Assembly: GCA_003550325.1 (NCBI GenBank)
Contig: QKWP01001068.1
Coordinates: forward strand, 102,453-166,452
Length of the DNA stretch: 64,000 nt
From: Gigaspora rosea
Taxonomy: Eukaryota; Glomeromycota; Glomeromycetes; Diversisporales; Gigasporaceae
Direction: 5' to 3'
Part shown: piece by piece, positions 1 to 9,469 of the stretch
Layout: each line of letters starts with the position of its first letter
Position numbering within the stretch: position 1 is the stretch's first letter
Notes under the pieces: generated by a model
Told to the model about the DNA's origin: nothing
What the model saw: the letters and a program-made list of their open reading frames with translations, nothing else
Databases searched by the model: none
Program-made: the position numbers and the translations under genes

Positions 1-102
1 GTGAATGAGAGTGGATGGTCGAAAGAATGCACACAGTCACGTACACTACCATATAAAGTGGAGCTTAAAGTATTTCATTACTTATTAAATTTTTTAAAGA
101 AC
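1..102 (+). CDS. Unit 0: 3' end of a kinase N-lobe repeat exon (cut by window edge)
   Basis: Only the last 34 codons are present. They encode the linker and the beta3-like strand (VELKVF) that close each unit of the array, ending in a GTAAGT donor at 103. The exon ends on a codon boundary (phase 0). The lysine that matches the ATP-anchoring beta3 lysine is kept. It is nearly identical to the end of the next unit (179-645), which shows recent duplication. The 76-bp intron 103-178 leads to unit 1, so the array continues upstream of the window. Confidence 0.6.
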
Positions 103-178
103 GTAAGTTAAAGGTTTGTTTATTATTCATACATATTTGATTAAGCAATCATATACATTTATATATTATATTTATAAG

Positions 179-645
179 TTTAAAGATTTAATGAAATCAA
201 GAGATAATGAAGATAAAATATATGGAATAACTCAAGATACTGCGACAAATAAGTATATGTTAGTATTTGATAAATTTGGTTCTAAAAGATCTAAGTATAA
301 AGGAAAATGTACAAATTGCAATCGATATAATACATCGGAAGCTTGGTGTCAAACATGTGACCCTCAGAAAACAATACAAGGATGGACAAGTGGGAATGAG
401 AACATCGATGATTGCATTAAAGAATCTCAACTTAAATCCACATATTATAATGATGTTATCGAATGGATTCCTTTTTATAGACTGGAAAATATTCAAAAGA
501 ACGGTGATGGATTTTCAGCAACCTGGTTAGATGGTGCACGATGTGTGAATGAGAGTGGATGGGGGAAGAATGCACACAGTCACGTACACTACCATATAAA
601 GTGGAGCTTAAAGTATTTCATGACTTATTAACATTTTTAAAGAGC
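179..645 (+). pseudogene. Unit 1: kinase N-lobe/zinc-ribbon exon with 1-bp frameshift
   Basis: Acceptor AG at 177-178, donor GTAAGT at 646. It reads FKDLM, then IYGITQDT (beta4) and YMLVFD (beta5/hinge), the zinc ribbon CTNC-X9-CQTC, WTSGN, VIEWIPF, and a beta1/beta2 with NGDGFSATW where a kinase would have a glycine-rich loop. Relative to unit 0, one base is missing near 562-570 (TGGGGGAAG against TGGTCGAAAG). The beta3 part therefore shifts frame and stops at 631. The exon length is 467, not a multiple of three. If spliced in, it would break the downstream frame; if skipped, it would not. Confidence 0.7.
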
Positions 646-726
646 GTAAGTTAAAGTTTTGTTTATTATTCATACTGTACATATTTGATTAAGTAATCTT
701 ATACATTTATATATTATATTTATAAG

Positions 727-1206
727 TTTAAAGATTTAATGAAATCAGAAGATAATGAAGATAAAATATATGGAATAACTCAAGATACTGTGGCAAATAA
801 GTATATGTTAGTATTTGATGAATTTGGTTCTAAAAGATCCAAGTATAATGGAAAATGCGCAAATTGCAATCGATTTAATACATCGAAAGCTTGGTGTCAA
901 ACATGTGACCCTCAGAAAAAAATACAAGGATGGACAAGTGGGAATGATGGCATCGATGATTGCATTAAAGAATCTCAACTTAAATCCACATATTATAAGA
1001 ATGTTATCGAATGGATTCCTTTTAATAGATTAGATAACATTCAAAAGATTGGCGATAGATTTTTGGCAAACTGGTTGGATGGTATACGATATGTAGATAA
1101 ATATGAAGGTGGATATATACAGTCACGTACACAGCCATGCATCATTACACTTCAAAAATTGGGTAGTTCACAGAATTTACAGAATTTACTAAATACGTTA
1201 AAAAAA
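727..1206 (+). CDS. Unit 2: intact kinase N-lobe/zinc-ribbon repeat exon
   Basis: 480 bp (160 codons), open throughout, bounded by AG at 725-726 and GTAAGA at 1207; an 81-bp intron lies before it. An in-frame ATG (739) falls five codons into the exon. It has the permuted order beta4-beta5-hinge, then CANC-X9-CQTC, WTSGN, IEWIPF, beta1-beta2 and beta3. The glycine loop is replaced by IGDRF. The beta3 position reads ITLQKL, so the usual ATP-binding lysine is a glutamine here. This piece alone could not be an active kinase. It is over 85% alike to unit 1 by eye. Confidence 0.65.
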
Positions 1207-1309
1207 GTAAGATTAAGTTTTTTTTATTATTTGTAATTTGTTAATTCTTAGAGTGCATATATGAATTATATTCATAATTTTTTAACTTAAAATTATCTGC
1301 GATTAAAGG

Positions 1310-1795
1310 ATAAAAAATATTTTTGGATTGACACAAGACATAACAACAAATGAATATATGTTAGGATTTGATGAATTTGATTTTAAAAGAAGTTATCATA
1401 ATGGAACATGTGCAAATTGCAAGCGATATAACACATCTAAAGCTTGGTGTCATACATGTGAGTTTCAGAAAATAAATGGATGGACAAGTGGAAATAAGGA
1501 CGTTGATGATTGCATTAAAGAATTTCAGCTTAAAGCCATAGGCTATGAAGATGTAATCGAATGGATTCCTCTTTATAAATTAGATAATATTCAAGTGGAC
1601 GGTGATAGATTTTTAGCAACATGGTTAGATGGTGTACGACACGTAGATAAAGAATATAGATCTGGATATGAATATGATTTTATACATAATAAATCTGAAT
1701 ATAAATATGAATATATACAATCACGTACACCATTTTATAAAGTGGACCTTAAAATGTTGCATGGTTCTCAAAATCCGTTAGATTTTTTAAACAGT
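1310..1795 (+). pseudogene. Unit 3: repeat exon with lost splice acceptor and 5' frame problem
   Basis: Open from about 1325 to the GTAAGT at 1796. It carries GLTQD, YMLGFD, CANC-X9-CHTC, WTSGN, IEWIP, DGDRFLATW and VDLKML (lysine kept). At the place where other units have AAG followed by TTTAAA, this one has AACTTAAAA, so the acceptor AG is gone. The in-frame codon at 1304 is TAA. The only nearby AG (1307-1308) gives the wrong frame. A long Tyr/Glu-rich loop (about 25 residues) sits between beta2 and beta3. I judge the exon unspliceable as it stands. Confidence 0.6.
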
Positions 1796-1869
1796 GTAAG
1801 TTAAAATTTGATTTATTATATTATATATACATTGTACCTGATTAATCTTATGCATCCATCTATTATAAG

Positions 1870-2311
1870 TTTAAAGATTTCATGCAATCAAAGGATAGTA
1901 AACTTAAAGTATATGGGATAACTCAAGACACTGCAGTAAATAAATATATGTTAGTATTTGATGAGTTGGGATTTATAAGAGATAAGAATAATGGAATATG
2001 CACAAATTGTAACCGATATAACACATCAAAAGTTTGGTGCCAGACCTGTGATCCCCAGAAAACAACACAAGGATGGACAAGTGGAAATAAAAACGTAGAT
2101 GATTGCATTAAAGATTTTCAACTTAAAGCTAGATCTTATGAAGATGTAATCGAATGGATTCCTTTTAATAGATTAGATAATATTCAACAGAGATGGTGTA
2201 CGATATGTAGACAAATGTAATAATGAATATATACAGTCACGTACATGTCCCTTCACAACTGCACTTAAATTATTGGCTAGCTTACACAATTTATTAAATA
2301 CTTTAAAAGAA
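1870..2311 (+). pseudogene. Unit 4: repeat exon with about 28-bp deletion removing beta1-beta2
   Basis: Acceptor AG 1868-1869, donor GTAAGA 2312, 74-bp intron before it. The first two thirds are intact (ATG 1882, IYG-type beta4 as VYGITQDT, CTNC-X9-CQTC, WTSGN, IEWIPF). After IQQ (about 2190) the stretch that encodes DGDRFLAIWL in unit 6 is missing, which shifts the frame and gives a stop at 2218-2220. The remainder (VRYVDK to ALKLLA, then LKE) is still readable in another frame up to the donor. The exon length of 442 confirms the frame loss. Confidence 0.65.
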
Positions 2312-2395
2312 GTAAGATTATGCTTTATTTTGCTATGTGTAATTTATTAAATAACAGCATCTGTATATAAATTATATTTATATACTTTTATTAAG

Positions 2396-2902
2396 TTTGT
2401 GCAGTTTGATCGTAGAAATATTTATGGATTAACTCAAAATACAACCACAAATGAGTATATGTTAGTATATGATATCTTTCATTCTAAAAGAAATTATAAT
2501 TATGGAAGCTGTGTAAATTGCAATCAATTTAACACATCGCCAGCTTGGTGTCAAATATGCGACCTTCAGAAAACAACACAAAAATGGTCAAGTGGAAATG
2601 AGGCTGTCGATAATTGCATTCAAGAATTTCAAATTAAAGCTACGAGATATGAAGATATAATCGAGTGGAGTCCTTTTTATAGATTAAATAATGTTCAACA
2701 GAATGGTGATGGGTTTTCAGCAATCTGGTTAGATGGCGTACGATATATTGATGTATATGTAAATATATATGATTATGATTATAATTATATAGATGGTAAA
2801 TATGAATATAAATCTGAATATAAGAAAAAACGTACGCAACCATGTAAAATAGAGCTTAAAATACTACGTGGCTCTCAAAATTCATTAGATTTTTTAAACA
2901 GT
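2396..2902 (+). CDS. Unit 5: intact kinase N-lobe/zinc-ribbon repeat exon, longest loop
   Basis: 507 bp (169 codons), AG 2394-2395 to GTAAGT 2903. Where several units have ATG this one has GTG (2399), so it would not start translation easily; this fits an internal exon. The zinc ribbon is CVNC-X9-CQIC. The glycine-loop position reads NGDGFSAIW. The beta2-beta3 loop is the longest in the array, very rich in Tyr, Asp and Lys, and is followed by KKRTQP and IELKIL (lysine kept). Confidence 0.65.
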
Positions 2903-2992
2903 GTAAGTTAAAAACTTGGTTTATTACACATATTTCTTGGTTTGTCACATATTTGCTTGGTTAATATTATGTTTATATATTGTATTTATAAG

Positions 2993-3454
2993 CTTAGATA
3001 TTTTATGCAATCAAAAGATAGCATGCTTAAAATATATGGGATAACTCAAAACACTGCAACAAATAAATATATGTTAGTATTTGATGAATTTGGTTTTATA
3101 AGAGATAAGGATAATGGGAAATGTGCAAATTGCAACCGACATAACACTTCTGAAGCTTGGTGTCAGACATGTGATCCCCAAAAAACAATACAAGGATGGA
3201 CAAGTGAAAATAAAAATATAGATGATTGCATCAAAGAAATTCAACTTAAATCCAATTCTTATGAGGATGTAATTGAATGGATTCCTTTTAATAGATTAGA
3301 TAATATTCAACAGGATGGTGATAGATTTTTAGCAATCTGGTTGGATGGTATACGATATGTAGATAAATTTGAAGGTGAAATTATACAGTCACGTACACAG
3401 CCATGTATCATTACACTTCAAATATTGGATAGTTCACAAAATTTATTAAATGAA
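2993..3454 (+). CDS. Unit 6: intact kinase N-lobe/zinc-ribbon repeat exon
   Basis: 462 bp (154 codons), AG 2991-2992 to GTAAGA 3455, 90-bp intron before it. ATG at 3005. It reads IYGITQNT, YMLVFDEFG, CANC-X9-CQTC, then WTSEN in place of WTSGN, IEWIPF, DGDRFLAIW and ITLQIL. The beta3 lysine is glutamine, as in unit 2, with which it shares the short loop and the IIQSRTQP end; units 2 and 6 look like closest relatives. The 179-bp intron that follows is the longest in the array. It holds a T tract and a small GC-rich hairpin (ACGCC...GGCGT, about 3540-3553). Confidence 0.65.
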
Positions 3455-3633
3455 GTAAGATTATGTTTTTTATTATATATATATATACTGTATATTTTTA
3501 TTTTTATTTTTTTTTTTTAAACCCTTTTTTTTCAAAGGGACGCCGGAAGGCGTAATTTATTGTTTTTTTTATTATATTTAATCAACAGTATATATACTTA
3601 ATTTTTATTATTTTATTTAATATATTTTGTAAG

Positions 3634-4116
3634 TTTAAAAAAATACAATTAGAGGGTGTCTATGGGTTAACTCAAAACACGACAACAAATGAATATATGC
3701 TGGTATTCGATGAATTTAGGTCTAAAAGATCCAAATATTATGGAGAATGTGTAAATTGTAACCGATATAATACATCACCAGCTTGGTGTCAAACATGTGA
3801 CCCTTGGAAAATAATACAAGAGTGGACAAGTGGAAATCAAGATGTCGATGATTGTATTAAAGAATTTCAATTTAAAACTGCAACCTATGAAGATGTGATC
3901 GAATGGATTCCTTTTAGTAGATTAGATAATATTCAAAAGATTGGTGATGGATTTTCAGCAATATGGTTGGATGGTGTACGATATGTACACAGATATGAAA
4001 ATGAAAATGAAAATGAAAAATACAAATCTGAATGTGTACAGTCACGTACTCCACCGTGCATAATTGCAATTAAAATATTGTGTAGTTCACAGAATTTATT
4101 AAATATTTTGAAAGAA
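3634..4116 (+). CDS. Unit 7: intact kinase N-lobe/zinc-ribbon repeat exon without start codon
   Basis: 483 bp (161 codons), AG 3632-3633 to GTAAGG 4117. The usual ATG is ATA here. The first ATG in frame (3697) lies inside the beta5 strand, so initiation within the exon would cut the fold. It carries VYGLTQNT, CVNC-X9-CQTC, WTSGN, IEWIPF, IGDGFSAIW and IAIKIL (lysine kept). The beta2-beta3 loop contains a short GAAAAT microsatellite giving (EN)n near 4000-4020, a likely source of length change. Confidence 0.65.
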
Positions 4117-4197
4117 GTAAGGTTACATTTATTTTATTATTTGTAATTTATTAATTAATAACGTGCATACATAATCATATTTTTATATATTTATAAG

Positions 4198-4671
4198 TTT
4201 AAAAATTATGTACAATTAGATGGTGAAAATATTTATGGCAAAAATATTTACGGATTAACTCAAAACAAAACCACAAATGAATATATGTTGGTGTACGATG
4301 AATTCGGCTCTAAAAGATATGTCTGTTGTGGAAGATGTACAAATTGCAACCGATATAACACTTCTAATGCTTGGTGTCAGACATGTGATCCCCAAAAAAC
4401 AACACAAGGATGGACAAGTGGAAATAAAAATATAGATGATTGTATAAAAGGATTTCAACTTAAAGCCACGTCTTACGAAGATGTAATCGAATGGATTCCT
4501 TTTAATAAATTAGACAATATTCAAAAGAGTGGCGAAAAGTTTTTAGCAACCTGGTTAGATGGTTTACGAAATATAGATGAAGAAAAATGTATACGGTCAC
4601 GTACACCACCATGTAGAGTGGATCTTAAAATATTAACTAGATCACAAAATTTATTAGATATATTAAAAGAA
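4198..4671 (+). CDS. Unit 8: intact kinase N-lobe/zinc-ribbon repeat exon without start codon
   Basis: 474 bp (158 codons), AG 4196-4197 to GTAAGA 4672, 81-bp intron before it. GTA replaces the ATG codon. The beta4 entry NIYG is partly duplicated (NIYGKNIYG). The zinc ribbon is CTNC-X9-CQTC. The glycine-loop position reads SGEKFLATW; beta3 VDLKIL keeps lysine. The loop between beta2 and beta3 is short. Confidence 0.65.
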
Positions 4672-4743
4672 GTAAGATAAAATATTTGTTATTATTGCTA
4701 GTATCCAACTCTATTTCATTGATATTTATATATGTTTAATAAG

Positions 4744-5193
4744 TTTGCAGATTATATGCAATTAAAGAGTGGCGATCTCAAAGTATATGGGTTAACACAA
4801 AACGCCATAACAAATGAGTATATGTTAGCATTTGATGAATTTGGTTATATAAGACGTGATGGTTATGGAAAATGTGCAAATTGCAACCGAGGTTGTACTA
4901 CGCCAGCATGGTGTCCAGCATGTGACCCTCATAAAATAACACAAGGATGGACAAGTGGAGATAAGGATATCGATGATTGTATTAAAGAATTTCAACTTAA
5001 AGCTATAAAACGTGAAGATGTAATAGAATGGATTCCCTTTAATAAATTGCATAATATTCAAAAGTTTGGTGATGGATTTTTAGCAACTTGGTTAGGCAGT
5101 AATGTACAACATACACAGACACTTATAGTGGAGCTTAAAATATTAAATGATTCTCAAAATGATTTTCAAAATTCATTAGATTTTTTAAACAGA
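4744..5193 (+). CDS. Unit 9: intact kinase N-lobe/zinc-ribbon repeat exon, most diverged ribbon
   Basis: 450 bp (150 codons), AG 4742-4743 to GTAAGT 5194, 72-bp intron before it. ATG at 4756. The ribbon is CANCNRGCTTPAWCPAC: the four metal cysteines are kept but an extra cysteine lies in the loop and the usual RYNTS is lost. Glycine-loop position FGDGFLATW; beta3 VELKIL. The beta2-beta3 loop is almost absent, making this the shortest intact unit. The following intron contains a 43-bp perfect-looking tandem duplication. Confidence 0.65.
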
Positions 5194-5209
5194 GTAAGTT
5201 AAAGTTATG

Positions 5210-5295
5210 CTTATTATGCGTATTTGCTTGGTTAACCTTATACATTTTATGACTTATTGTGCGTATTTGCTTGGTTAACCTTATACATTTTATGA
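5210..5295 (+). repeat. 43-bp tandem duplication inside an intron
   Basis: Two adjacent copies (5210-5252 and 5253-5295) differ at one base. They make the intron between units 9 and 10 116 bp long instead of the usual 72-90 bp. Part of the repeated word (TTGCTTGGTTAA) is also seen in the intron before unit 6. Confidence 0.85.
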
Positions 5296-5309
5296 ATTAT
5301 ATATTTAAG

Positions 5310-5798
5310 TTTAAATATTTTGTGCAATCAAGAGGTAATAAACATAAAATATATGGGATAACTCAAGATACTGCGACAAATAAGTATATGTTAGTATTTG
5401 ATGAATTTGGTTCTAAAAGATCTGAGTATTATGGAAAATGCGCAAATTGCAATCGATATAATACGTCGGAAGCTTGGTGTCAAACATGTGACCCTCAGAA
5501 AACAACACAAGGATGGACAAGTGGGAATAAGGATATCGATGAGTGTATCAAAGAATTTCAACTTAAAGCTACAAAATATGAAGATGTAATCGAATGGATT
5601 CCTTTTAATAAATTGAATAATATTCAAAGAATTGTCAATAGATTTTCAGCAACTTGGCTAGAAGGAACACGAGATATAGACAAATATACAAATGAACATG
5701 ATTATAAATATAGATATATACGGTCTCGTACACCACCGCATGAAGTAGAGCTAAAAATATTACATAGTTCTCAAAAGTTATTGGATTTAATGAGCGCA
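5310..5798 (+). CDS. Unit 10: intact kinase N-lobe/zinc-ribbon repeat exon
   Basis: 489 bp (163 codons), AG 5308-5309 to GTAAGT 5799. GTG replaces the ATG codon. It reads IYGITQDT, YMLVFDEFG, CANC-X9-CQTC, WTSGN, IEWIPF, IVNRFSATW and VELKIL. Even the glycine that remains at the loop in other units is missing here. A medium-length Tyr-rich loop lies before RSRTPP. The first half is very close to units 1 and 2 (IYGITQDTATNKYML, RSEYYGKC), the second half is not, which suggests recombination between units. Confidence 0.65.
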
Positions 5799-5883
5799 GT
5801 AAGTTAAAATTTGTTTTATTAATTGCGTACAATATTATTTAATATTCCATTTATTTATGACCTAAAATCTTATACAATCAAAG

Positions 5884-6321
5884 GATAGTGAACTTAAAGT
5901 ATATGGACTAACTCAAGATACTTCAACAAATGAGTATATATTAGTTTTTGATTATAAAAGAAATAAATGTAATGGAATATGCGCAAATTGCAACCGATAT
6001 AATACATCGTCAGCATGGTGTCGAACATGTGATCCCCAGAATACAGCTCAAGGATGGACAAGTGGGGATAAAAATGTCGATGATTGTATTAAAGAATTTC
6101 AACTTAAAGCCACATCTTACGAAGATGTGATCGAGTGGATTCCTTTTAATAGGCTAGATAATATTCAAAAGATTGGTAAAGGGGGGTTTGGCACAGTATT
6201 TTCAGCAACATGGTTAGATGGTAAAAGAATGCTTTCGGATAAATATATAGCATCAAGCACGCCTTCATTTATAGTTGCACTTAAGACATTACCTGGTTCA
6301 CAAGAAAATTTTTTAAAAGAA
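5884..6321 (+). CDS. Unit 11: kinase N-lobe exon with intact glycine-rich loop
   Basis: Open from 5866 to the GTAAGC donor at 6322. The canonical acceptor is mutated; an AG at 5882-5883 would restore phase 0. Order: beta4 VYGLTQDT, YILVFD with a short deletion after it, CANC-X9-CRTC, WTSGD, IEWIPF, then the complete glycine loop IGKGGFGTVFSATW. Next is IVALKTL with the beta3 lysine and SQENFLKE. From the ribbon onward this is what known Rhizophagus-type kinases have just before their catalytic lobe. It is therefore the true N-lobe partner of 6402-7262. There is no in-frame ATG before the ribbon, so it needs an upstream exon. Confidence 0.7.
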
Positions 6322-6401
6322 GTAAGCTAAAATTATTTATTTATGATCTAATATAGATAAGTAAATTATTATTAACATTAAAATTTTATTTGTTTAACAA
6401 G

Positions 6402-7262
6402 TTTAAAAATTTTATGCAATTTAGATTAATGGGTAGTAATCTGGAGGTATATGGACTAACTCGAAACACAACTAATAATGAATATTTGATGGTATTTCAA
6501 TATGCTAATAGAGGAAGTCTTCATAAGTTCCTATAATCAAATTTTAGAGAACTTTATTGGAAAAGTAAATTAAAGCAACTTGTTGATATATCAAGAAATT
6601 TATCAAAAATACACAAACTAGAATATGTTCACGGAGATTTTCATAGCGGTAATATATTGCAAAATCAATATATTAATGGAGATTTAATATCTTATATTGC
6701 AGATCTAGGATTATCTAGAAAGAATGATGAATCTGACATAGATGGTATTTATGGCGTTTTACCTTATGTTGCTCCGGAAGTGTTAAATAAACGACCATAT
6801 ACAATTGCAGCAGATATTTATAGTTTTGGCATTATCATGACTGAAATGTCTACAGGAAGGCCACCCCATTACGATATTGAATATGATGTAGCATTGGCAG
6901 TTCAAATATGTAATGGATTACGTCCTGAGTTTGCTAAAGGCACTCCTGAATGCTATATCCAATTAGCCAATCAGTGTATGGATGCTAATCCTTCTATTAG
7001 ACCATCTGCATCTTATGTCTGTGATGAATTATGCAGATGGCTTAAAGTAGTATATCGTGGTGTTTCAGAAGATAAAAATGAATTAACAATATTAAAAGCA
7101 TTCCAATCCGCAGATGAAATTATTCCAACATTATCAACTGTATTGCCAATTTGTCCTAGAGATAAGCTTACAAGTAAACTGCTCAATTTTAAAAGTCTTT
7201 TTAAGCCAATTAATTCTTCATCTATTTCATCTATAAGATCGTTAGAATTTTATGGTAAATAA
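6402..7262 (+). pseudogene. Protein kinase C-lobe exon (TKL-like), one in-frame stop
   Basis: Terminal exon, AG at 6400-6401 after an 80-bp intron. It begins FKNFMQ, beta4 VYGLTRN, hinge EYLMVFQYANRGSLHKFL. A TAA at 6534-6536 follows where relatives have a leucine or similar codon; the same frame then stays open to 7260. The catalytic loop is HGDFHSGNIL (Asp and Asn kept). The metal-binding motif is DLGLS in place of DFG, normal for this family. The activation segment ends APEVL, followed by DIYSFGIIMTEMSTG, a cysteine-rich QCMD helix and RPSA. The 90-residue tail (Ser-rich, LKAF...SADE) is not recognised. One base change separates it from an open gene, so a young pseudogene, or a sequencing error, is possible. 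Confidence 0.75.
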
Positions 7263-8528
7263 TTAAATTAATAAGTTTAAGCTTAATCGATCAAATTTTT
7301 AATTTTTAATTTTTCTAGATTCTACTTTATGTGATTTTTCAATTTCTGATGACTATTATAATTCACGTGCGTATTTTATAATTTTATAATTTTAATTTAC
7401 TAATTTATAATGATAAGGATAATAATTTATCTATATAAATATTTTAAATGCATTGTCTTTACAGATAATGACAATGAATGAAATTTATTTAAATTACTCA
7501 CTGCTCTATCCTCTGGTAAATATACTAATAATTTAGAATTTAAAAATTTTAAATTAACTAGAGCCAATAGATTTTGTTGAATTTTGTTAGTGTAAAAATT
7601 TTTCGTATTCTGTTTTCGTGACATGTGAATTGTCCGAATTTTATGATCGCATCGCTTTATCTCGACCTACAAGTGTAACCTTAGATAAACCATATATCCT
7701 TTTTCATACTGATTCTTTGATTTTGTGTCAATCTTATGATAAATCTTTGAGTAGCGTTAATATCAAGTTGAGTTTAATGTCCATCTGTAATAGCAAAACA
7801 TGTTTATAGTTTTCGTTGCTGCCTTAAATTTTCTTTTGGCTTTTATTTAAAATTTATCCTTTATGATGTATTTATTTATCTATTTTCGAGTTATTTATTT
7901 GTTTATTGTTTGACATCTTTATTTATCTATTTTTCATTGTCTTACTTTGTTATTATTATTATTATTTATATCTAGAATACTTCGAATACTTTAATAATAT
8001 CTCGCTTTATTAACCAACTATTTAATATTGCCATTATTAAGTCATGTATTAATTATTCCATGTTTATATAGCAATTGTCCGTCCTGAATTGTCTAATCCG
8101 ATACCATTAAACCTCATATTGCATATTAGATCAGATTACTTCACCTGCATCATTGTCCTTACTGCCTGTTCTCTAGCTTAATATCAAACTAATTTGGCCC
8201 CCCAGTTATTCGATCTCCCGAAGCTGATAGTAACAACTTCCTGTAAAGCTTATAGTTATATAATTTATAATGTTTTTTAAAATTTGATTACTTATTATTG
8301 AGGTTGGTATTTAGGCCGTTTGAAGTTAAAATTTTTTAGCGTTCTCCCCCGTCGCCGCCTCCAAGAACTCACCTTGAAATTAATCAATCCAATCAGAACG
8401 TTTTGAGATTTCAATAAATCAATTAACCACAAAATAATCAAAATTGTTTTGAGATGTTGTATGATATTTGTTTAATTTGACTCCTACCTAGTGATGTGCC
8501 ATTTATATGATGTCTGAATTTTTTTAGC
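7263..8528. other. AT-rich spacer after the kinase locus
   Basis: I see no supportable gene. Short open stretches (for example near 7618-7809) show no domain and are rich in Ser/Leu as expected from chance in such DNA. A small CT/CG-rich patch (about 8340-8365) is the only base-composition change. Confidence 0.5.
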
Positions 8529-8594
8529 GTACAGTACGTACAGTACGTACAGTACGTACAGTACGTACAGTACGTACAGTACGTACAGTACGTA
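8529..8594 (+). repeat. 9-bp microsatellite-like array (GTACAGTAC)n
   Basis: About seven perfect copies of the self-complementary-looking 9-mer GTACAGTAC. On the minus strand it reads as a run of Cys-Thr-Tyr, which is why an ORF appears there; it is not a gene. Adjacent bases up to about 8640 contain decayed copies. Confidence 0.95.
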
Positions 8595-9469
8595 TAGTTG
8601 TATAGTGTGTATAGTATGTGAAATGCGTATAGTTCGCATATGATATATAAACTATCTATATACAAAATTTTGCAAGGAATAAGTATGCTTAGAAATTAAA
8701 AGGCAGTTTCATAAGGGAAAATTTAAGATATGAATTGTTTTATGATTTGTTCTAGAATATTCTAAAAAATTTTTTGCTATACGCGGCACATCACTACCCC
8801 TACCCAACTACGCATAAGCTTGAAAGGACGTTAAACGAAATTTTAACTTCAAAACATCCTATGTTGAATTTGATTTATTTTAATATGACTCCAAATTTTT
8901 TTACAGGTGCATAGTTACAATATTTTTTTTTTTGGGTTATTTTATGAATTATGATTGAGTTATTAGGATGTTTCAGAGTTAACTTATTTGTAAATAGATG
9001 AGCTTGTAAAATTCTGTTTCTGTTTTTAAATTTCGAAGCCAGAAATCGAAACTTGAAATTGGATGTCAAACCTTTAAACTAAAAATAACACCCTTATTTC
9101 CCACTTCGGAATTTATCCCTGATTCCTATCTACCTGTGAAATAAATAGTACTTAATCTTTGTTTGATATAATATCATTTAGCATATATAAAGAGATAATC
9201 AGGTCATTATATCTTGTATAAACAAAGTTAATAGCCTATTTTCAAAAAATTAGATCTTCAATCCATCTGTCAGTTACACAACTGTACAACGTATTATTAA
9301 CTGTGGAGATTTGAGTGGAAAGGGTCGTAAGCAAATAAAAGATTATCCAGTTCTTATCGGCAATCCCAGAACGAGGGAAAAAGCATCACGGAAAATTCCT
9401 ATATGTACATCATGTTGTGCCACCGCAACTAATCACGTGAGATGATCTTTTATTTGAGTGAGTAATACA

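Noticed and set aside
260-5627. Minus-strand ORFs of 60-80 codons and shifted plus-strand ORFs across the kinase array
   Set aside because: They recur at the same place in each unit and are shadows of the conserved kinase/zinc-ribbon frame.
8438-8665. Minus-strand ORF with a Cys-Thr-Tyr repeat
   Set aside because: It is only the translation of the 9-bp GTACAGTAC array.
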